A DNA stretch of 64,000 nt, from assembly GCA_029237695.1 (NCBI GenBank), contig CM055271.1:83153488-83217487 (forward strand). The letters run 5' to 3'. The translations under genes and the position numbers were made by a program. This document shows positions 50,401 to 59,400 of this stretch, piece after piece. A model generated the notes under the pieces. It had not been told where the DNA came from, did no database searches, and saw nothing but the letters and a program-made list of their open reading frames with translations. This stretch comes from Conchocele bisecta (taxonomy: Eukaryota; Mollusca; Bivalvia; Lucinida; Thyasiridae). Numbering within the stretch: position 1 is the stretch's first letter; each line of letters opens with the position of its first letter.

Positions 50401-53400
50401 AAGCCCAGGGACAAGGTCACATACTTGGTGCATTCGAAACTCGAGTTAATGTCTTATAATGTCGCTTTCCTTGAATAGATATTCCTATTATTTCACAGAC
50501 CCATTGCTCTGATGGTCTGCTTTCGTGCTGTGACAAATCCACGCTTCTCTGGCCCTCTGTGTTTTTTAATGTGCCTCGTGTTTCTTTGGCTGCCAGCGGG
50601 GGCATTCGAGAGCCGACAGGCCACATTTTTAGTTGAAAATTTAAGTCTCACATTAAAGGTGCATGCCCACTCAGTAGGCACAAACTGTTCTTTATAGGAA
50701 TTAAATAAGTGTATAAGTGTGTCACTATTCCACCAGTTCTAAAAATTACGAGTGCCCGCTATACGGATATAATCATTTAGTAATGTTTATTTTACTGATA
50801 GTGACGCGCGGTGGTATCAGGCTATTTTCATATGCAAATGAGGCATGATATTTTTTAATTATTTATACTATTAAATCAAATGCGTCTCGTGAAAAAATAA
50901 TATTTTCGACAGACTATAAAGTATGATCATTGCACATCAAAAAATATATACAGATAATAAATAATAATGTCCGTTAACATTTGAAGGAAACACGGTTATC
51001 ACCCCCGATATCAGTGTGGAAATTTATGTCTGATATAAAATGTATAATAATGCCAACCAATACGTGGGATAATGGTGAATGAATGTCTATTTTGCCAGAA
51101 AATGTCTCAGATGATGTTTCTGATATAAATAACGTTTTGTGTCTTCTGAGTGGGCAGGTACCTTTAATGTTGTTCACCACCATTTGTCACCTATAGTCTG
51201 TTTCACGAAACCTGCCCAAATTTTACGGCTATATAAACAATGCAAAAACAATATTTTTTTCGATAATATTAAATTAGAAGAAAATTTAAGAATGAGCCTT
51301 CTTTTTATTTCGTGAAATTTGGTAAATATTGCGAAAAAACAATTTCCCCATGTTAAATCCCCATAGACATCTTCACGGAGTGAAGATGTCTATGGGGATT
51401 TAACATGGGGAAATTTTTTAGAATTTTAGAAATACTGGACCGATTTTTAAAATTTAACTTTTGTTTTCTTAGTTAGATCATATCCAAGCTATCTAGTCAG
51501 GTTTGGTGTCAATTTGCAATTTTTTTCGTTTCTTGACTCCTCCCACACTTCCTTATCACTTGTTCCCCCATGTTAAATTCCCAAATCAATTTTTCGTTAT
51601 AAAATCAATATTTGACCGAATTTCACGAAATAAAAAGAAGGGTCATTCTTAAATTTTCTTTTAATTTAATATTATCAAAAATAATATTGTTTTTGGATTG
51701 TCTGTATGGCCGTAAAGTTTGGGCAGCTTTCGTGAAACAGACTATACATGTGCACATCGATAAATGTAAACGAATCATCTATAATTACCTGCCCCTTTTT
51801 GGCGTCAATCCTGTCATCTGAACTCACATCAGTAAACCCTTTCAACACTAAGACCGCTATATCAGTGTTTGCAACAGTGCAGATCCAGATGAGCCGGCTC
51901 ATAATGAGCCGTCTCATCAGGATAACCCTTTCAACACTAAGACCGCTATAGCGGTGTTTGCAAACAGTGCAGATCCAGATGAGCCGGCTCATAATGAGCC
52001 GTCTCATCAGGATAACCCTTTCAACACTAAGACCGCTATAGCAGTGTTTGCAACAGTGCAGATCCAGATGAGCCGGCTCATAATGAGCCGTCTCATCAGG
52101 ATAACCCTTTCAACACTAAGACCACTATATCAGTGTTTGCAAACAGTGCAGATCCAGATGAGCCGGCTCATAATGAGCCGTCTCATCAGGATCTGCATTT
52201 TTTCCAAGCAATGTTCATATTTATTAGAAAAAGCGCCCCCATTTTATAAATGGATAGTCTGAAAATCATAAAGTGATGATGTGATTGGTCGTAAAATCAA
52301 CATATGACCTTAGCTGTTGATAGGCCGTTAAACACCAATAAACAAACAAACGAACATATCACAGTCCATTCCAGTTATTTACGGGCAAAAGGGTTAAGTT
52401 CAGTGCAGAGCGGCGACCATAGACAATCTCCATGTGAGTTGTTCCAGTGCTGTTATTTTCCCAATTGTTGATGGTTGTTGTACACTGTTGTCAACTCGGA
52501 CAAATATTCCATCTTCCCTCTTCTGTAGCCGATTTCATCAAAATTACAAAGTATACTTATCTAGCAAAGTATACTTTGAGGGTTTAATCATTTATTTTTC
52601 CCAAAATGCATTATTTCATATAGAACTAACGACTGCATATATTTGATGATTAAAAGTATGCAGAATTATTATACTGAATTTATTAAATTATCACAGCCTG
52701 TGATAATGTCATAAATTCAGTATAATAAAAATTAATAAATTTATCCTTAAATTGAAAATTTGCTACATAAGTGTACTTTGCCATGTTGGTGAAATAGGCT
52801 ACTGGTATCAATTGTGTCCGATTTTTATACGCCCATAACTTGATATATATGTTTTACCGTTCGGCCAGCGGGCGGCCGGCAGAAAATCATTGTTTGGAAT
52901 ATCTTCATGAAACTTCACATGCGTGTTGATATCAATTGGGCGAACATGCATGATGAAGGTGGGCTTCGTTCGTTCAAGGTCACAGGTGCTATAAATTAAT
53001 TTCACGTTGTACTGCATATTTTGTGTAATCAACTCCTCTGGCAGCTTTCAGTCAATCAATCTGAAACTGTACACGTGTCTTCTGCACATAATGAACATGT
53101 ACACCATGGTGTTTTTTTTCCCTTCGGGCTCCACGCACTTTAACCCTTTCACCTGTAAGTAACTGGAATGTATTTTGATATGTTAATTTTGCAAAAAATC
53201 CAATCGTCACAACATAATTTTCAGACTAGTCCTTTTAAAAGAGGGTGTTTTTGTTCTTAAAAATAGTGAAAATTACTTGCAAAAAGTGCAGATCCTGATG
53301 AGACGGCTCGTCACGAGCCGTCTCATCTGGATCTACACTATTTGCCAATACCACTATACAGGCCCGTGGTGTTCAAAGGGTTAAACAGACCAAACGTTTT

Positions 53401-56400
53401 TCAAACTACAGTATAGGCAAAAGCCCATGGTTTAATTGCAGTCGTTACAGCACCTGCTGGAGATGGGGTTTGATGAGAAAGACGTCATAGATTCTCTACG
53501 CGTAACCAGGAATGACGGCGATGCCGCCGTAAGTAGAATCAAATCCTGTAGATGGGTTGTGATCTAGGGATAGTGCATTGGACGAACAGCTTCAATCCCT
53601 ACCCTAGGCCACAGCCCACATCCCTCTCGGTTAACAGTCTCGTCCAAAAAACCAGGGATGGAAATACTATGAAAGTATTTTTTCATGCCTAGGGTAGGGT
53701 TTGTTTATTTTATTTTGTTTGTTGTTTTTTAGCTCACCTGAGCGAAGCTCATGTGAGCTATTGTTACCGCAATGTGTCCGTCGTCGGTCGTCATCCGTCG
53801 TCGTCGTCGTCCGTGAACATTTTCAAACGTCTTCTCCTCGGTAACCATTGGGCCTATAGTCACCAAACTTCATGATCATGGTCCTTAGGTAGGGGGATTA
53901 CAAAATTGTTAAAATGACATCATTACGTAATCCAAGATGGCCGCCGTCTAAAAATAGCACAAATTCTTCAAAAATCTTCTTCTCAAGAACCGCCTACCGG
54001 ATTTCGACAAAACTTGGTAGGAAAGGTCAAAAGGTTGTTCTTTTATTAGAGATTTCAAAATTCTTCTTCACATGAACCGCTTGGCCCATGGTAGCCAAAT
54101 TTAAAAGTTATGGTCTGTGGGTGAAGCCTTTTCAGATTTGTTAAAATGGAGATCATCGCTAATACAAGATGGCCGCCGTCTAAAATAACATAAATTCTTA
54201 AAAAATCTTCTTCTCATGAACCGCTAGCCGGATTTCGACGAAACTTGGTAGGAATGATCGATGTACATTGCTCTTTCAAAGTTGTTAAAATGGTGACCCC
54301 GGGGTCCAAAATGGGCGTGGCCCGTGGGGTCAAATTGGGGTCAAATTATATTTTTGACCGAATATGGTCATGTCATATATCAAATTGAAAGTATCAATGA
54401 GGCGATCACTCTGGTCCATTTTTTGTCAAAATCAGATGGTTATGTCATCCAAGATGGCCGCCCAAAGGTCAAAAGGTCGTTCTTTTATTAGAGATTTCAA
54501 AATTCTTCTTCACATGAACCGCTTGGCCCATGGTAGCCAAATTTAAAAGTTATGGTCCATGGGTGAAGCCTTTTCAGATTTGTTAAAATGGAGGTCATCG
54601 CTAATACAAGATGGCCGCCGTCTAAAAATAGCATAAATTCTTAAAAAATCTTCTTCTCATGAACCGCTAGCCGGATTTCGACGAAACTTGGTAGGAATGA
54701 TCGATGTACATTGCTCTTTCAAAGTTGTTAAAATGGTGACCCCGGGGTTAAAAATGGGCGTGGCCCGTTGGGTCAAATTGGGGTCAAATTTTATTTTTGA
54801 CCGAATATGGTCATGTTATATATCATATCGAAGGTATCAATGAGGCAATCACTCTGGTACATTTTTGTCGAAATCGGATTGTTATGTCACCCAAGATGGC
54901 CGCCGAAATGTCAAAAGGTTGTTCTTTTATTAGAGATTTCAAAATTCTTCTTCACATGAAGCCCCGTGCAGGCACTGGGGCGGGATCAACTGATCCTGAG
55001 AATAGTGCTACAGTAGCCATTGCTTGTCGTAAAAGGCGACTAAACTGGCTTAACGATTGGGTTCATACTTTCCGGAACCCACTATACCGGATTTGGCCCT
55101 CATGTACATTTTTGGCTTTCTTGTATGTGAGAGTTGAGTCAGGCTATGCCCCATATATGAAAGTAAGATTAGTGCTAATCCTATTACTTTTAGGGGATGG
55201 GATAAATGATGCTGGTGTGATGAAGGCCTGGCACCAGATCAGGTTGTTCTACTTTCAGGACTGAATATATATTTTGATTGTAAATATTGAGTTCTGAAGT
55301 TGGGATTTACCCCCCTCGGACAGGTGGATACGGGACACGACCCCGTTGACCCGTCTGCGTGTAGACTCCCTGAGGCTTGTACCTCTATGTCAGAAAAGCG
55401 GACGTTAAACCCTATTCACTCACTCACTCTTCACATGAACTGCTTGGCCCATGGTAGCCAAACTTAAAAGTTATGGTCCATGGGTGAAGCCTTTTCAGAT
55501 TTGTATGGAGGTCATTGCTAATCCAAGATGGCCACCGTCTAAAAATAGCATAAATTCTTAAAAAATCTTCTTCTCATGAACCGCTAGCCGGATTTCGACT
55601 AAACTTGGTAGGAATGATCGATTTACAATGCTCTTTCAAAGTTGTGAATATGGTGACCCCGGGGTCAAAAATTGGCGTGGCCCGTGGGGTCAAATTTTAT
55701 TTTTGACCGAATATGCTCATGCTATATATCAAATTGAAGGTATCGATGAGGCGATTGCTCTGGTGCAATATTTGTCGGAATCGGATGATTATGTCATCCA
55801 TGATGGCCACCAAAAGGTCCATTTATTCAAGATTTTGAACGTCTTTTTCTCAGGAACCACATGGCCGATGCTGCACAAACTTCATAGGAAGTTAAGATCC
55901 TTGGGTGAAGCATTTTCTGATTTGGTAAAATGAGTCATCGCTTAATCCAAGATGACCTCCATCTAAAAACAGCACAATTTTTTTAAAACACATGAACTCA
56001 ATGTCACATTCTCCTCTGGTGTTCATGGAGTCAGGTGAGCGAATTAGGGCCATCATGGCCCTCTTGTTTTTGTTTTCTTTTTATTCTTCATCTACATTGC
56101 TTGGCCCTAAATGATACTCTTTTGTGTTGATGGGCCGTTAAGCACCATTCCATTGTTTGTTGGTGTTTAACGGCTTTTAATCGAGAGAGATGGGCTGTGG
56201 CCGAGGGGATATGGAATTGGACTGAAATGAAACATAATATTTCCATGCCGGTGAACTGTCGGATGACTTTAAACTGTGGTCCAGGGCTCAACGTTAACTT
56301 TTTTTCACTAGACCAGTCGGGCTAGTACTTTTAGAAACTACTAGCGCTGACCTAATTTGTACTAGCCCTGACCTCGTGAAGAATAACTTGCATGAATTTA

Positions 56401-59400
56401 CATTGTATTTAAGTTTTTATTAACTTATACATGTATAGTTATTTATATATCAACTAACGTTACATTGTACTTGTAGGAACTACGACTCGATTGTATTGAT
56501 TGTTTGGTACTACATGTATTCGCATATAAAGCATATGTCATTGGTAATCAATTATGAAATCTGGAAGCGGACAGTTTTGAAACCTATTCAGTATGCATTC
56601 CATGAATGTTTAAAGTGGGGCCAGTTGAGTTGACCCACCTCATACGCAAAGTTGGGGACATTTGAAAAAGGTATAGGACATTGTATTATAAAATGACAAG
56701 ACAACATATAATTAATGGAACTAACCATCACAGTTCCACGAAACACAGTGCTAAGTCATTTTAAAATCGGCTAACATAGTGATCGTGATGATACAGGTAT
56801 GTGTTTGAATGTAATGAGTGTGTCCAACTACTGGTTATGTCGACTACGGGTTATGCAACAATGTAATTTAATAGTTGTATCGTTGGAAGGTTTAACGTTC
56901 AAGAAACCAGTTGTTTATTTCTGAAAGAGTAATAATAAACCTATAACTACACAAATTAATCATGGAAGTGTCTAGAATGCAGCTAACATTCACATCATTA
57001 CTGAAAACAAGCTAAAAAACGTCAGCAGCAGGCACTTCCGGTTTGAACATTTCGTGTTGTTTTTTTACCCATTTTTTCCGCACAGTCGACTTAGCCATTT
57101 TCAATGTTAAGTTTTCGCGTTTACAATGTTAAGTTTTCGTGTTTAAGTCCATTTCTTTGGTAATGTACCACCTAGGACAACCAAACTTTCACAACTTCAT
57201 AATCAAGGGGTGACCACCACATATCACTATCCAACATGTTACTTTTTTTTAACTTGACCCATTTTTTCCCCGCAGTCGACTTAGCCATTTTCAATGTTAA
57301 GTTTTCACGTTTACAATGTTAAGTTTTCGTGTTTTCGTGTTTAAGTCGATTTCTTTGGTACTGTACCACCTAGGACCACCAAACTTTCACAGCTTCATAA
57401 CCAAGGGGTGCCTACCACATACAACTATCCAACATGTGACCATTTTTTTTACCTTCACCTATTATTTCTACGTAATTGACTTAGCCATTTTCAACGTTAA
57501 CTTTTTAACGTACGTCTGGTTAAAGTTTTTTGTTATACTGTATCTCTGCAACTGCTTCGCCCATTACCTTGAAACTTCACATGGGTGTTTATCATCATCC
57601 ATATTTTTTCTGCGTGATTGACAGTTGTCACTCAATCGTGGTTATAATAACATTAATAGCCAATTATCTGTTATCCAATTGATTATGCCTTGAAGAAAAC
57701 ATGGCCTTCGTGGCTTTACCTCGTCTCTTGTATGACCTTGACCTAGTCTTGGACAACAAGTAATTCAAGTGGTGTCTGAAAACTGATGTCTGGCAACTGG
57801 ACACATATTTGGGTCGTCAACCTCTACTGTGAGAAATTGTTTTTTAAATTCCTACCTCCTACCTCCTCCATGCATTTCGACGTTTGTCGCAAGTAAGACG
57901 CCCCGGTGATGTAAACCCCTGTTGTTGTCACATTTCAGTGTGACTGGTTGCTAAGCGACAAGAAGGTTCCCGCGGAAGACGTTGACGATGGACTGGAGGA
58001 AGACAGTCCACTGTTTAAGGCAATAATGACGCACCCTACTATCCAGCTGGGACTAAACAACCCCAGATGTCTTCTAGGTATTGTATGAAATGGAATGGAT
58101 CAAACGATAAAACGACTAAAATGTTTGTAAGTGCAAAAGTATGATAGTCTGTAAATTTCACATTACCAATGTTTTCTTGTAAACAATTAATTGATTTACA
58201 TTTATTGAGCATAGGCTGCATATGCAGCCTATGCTCAATAAATGTAAAGCCATCAATTGAAATTTCCAGACGATCCTAAATTTGCAATTGCGAACATTTT
58301 AGTCGTACGAAGTTCAGTGAAACGGGCCTATTGGAAGAAGTCATTGACGGCATGAGTTTTAGCCAAGAAAATAATCCAGTATATAAATGGTTTTAAATAT
58401 GGTATAAATAAATATACGAATAATGTTTAGAAAATATAACATTTATCCCATGGGTATACTCTTTAAAGGTAAAAAAGTAACATTTGTGTATTATAGTGTC
58501 ATGGATGGGTTGTGGCCTAGGGGTTAGAATATCTAACTTCCAATCCGGAGGTTGTGGGTTCAAACCTCGCCTAGGGCATCAAAAGTACTTTCATAGTATT
58601 TCCATCCCACTGGTCTGTCGGATGAGACTTTAAATATGACCTATATGACCTTAGCTGTTGCTGGGACGTTAAACCCTGTCACTTTCACTTTATTATAGTG
58701 TTGCCCCTATTGAAAGGGCCAGTTGTATGTGACTTATGAGATGACTCTATCGAACATGCAGTACATCCCAATTTGTATCCTTTATACTCGGTACTAAACA
58801 GGAAGGCAATTGGTACCATTAAATTTAACTAGTCTAAGTGACTGGTGTGGTGAGGACCTGGCACCTGGGTGCCGTTTCACTAAACTTCCTACGACTAAAA
58901 TGTTCGTAAGTGCAAACTTATGATAGTCTGTATATTACACATTAACACTGTTTTCTTGTAAACAATTATTGGATTTACATTTATTGAGCATAGGCTGCAT
59001 ATGCAGCCTATGCTCAATAAATGTAAATCCATCAATTGAAATTTCCAGACGATCCTAAATTTGCACTTACGAACATTTTAGTCGTACATAGTTTAGTGAA
59101 ATGGGCCCCAGGTCAGGTTATTCTAATTTCAGGGCTGAATATATATTTGTTCTGTAAATATTCAATTTTCATTTGGGGATTTCCCCCTATCACAGATGCA
59201 CTGTGAAATTTTACACCGTTAACCTGGACTAAAATGTCCTTAGCTGTTGACAGGCCGTTAAAGGTACATGCCCACTTAGTAGGCACAAACTGTTCTTTAT
59301 ATGATTTAAATAAGTGTATAATTGTGTCACTATTCCACCAGTTCTAAAACTTATGAGTGCACGCTATACAGATGTAATCATTTAGTAATATTTATTTTAG

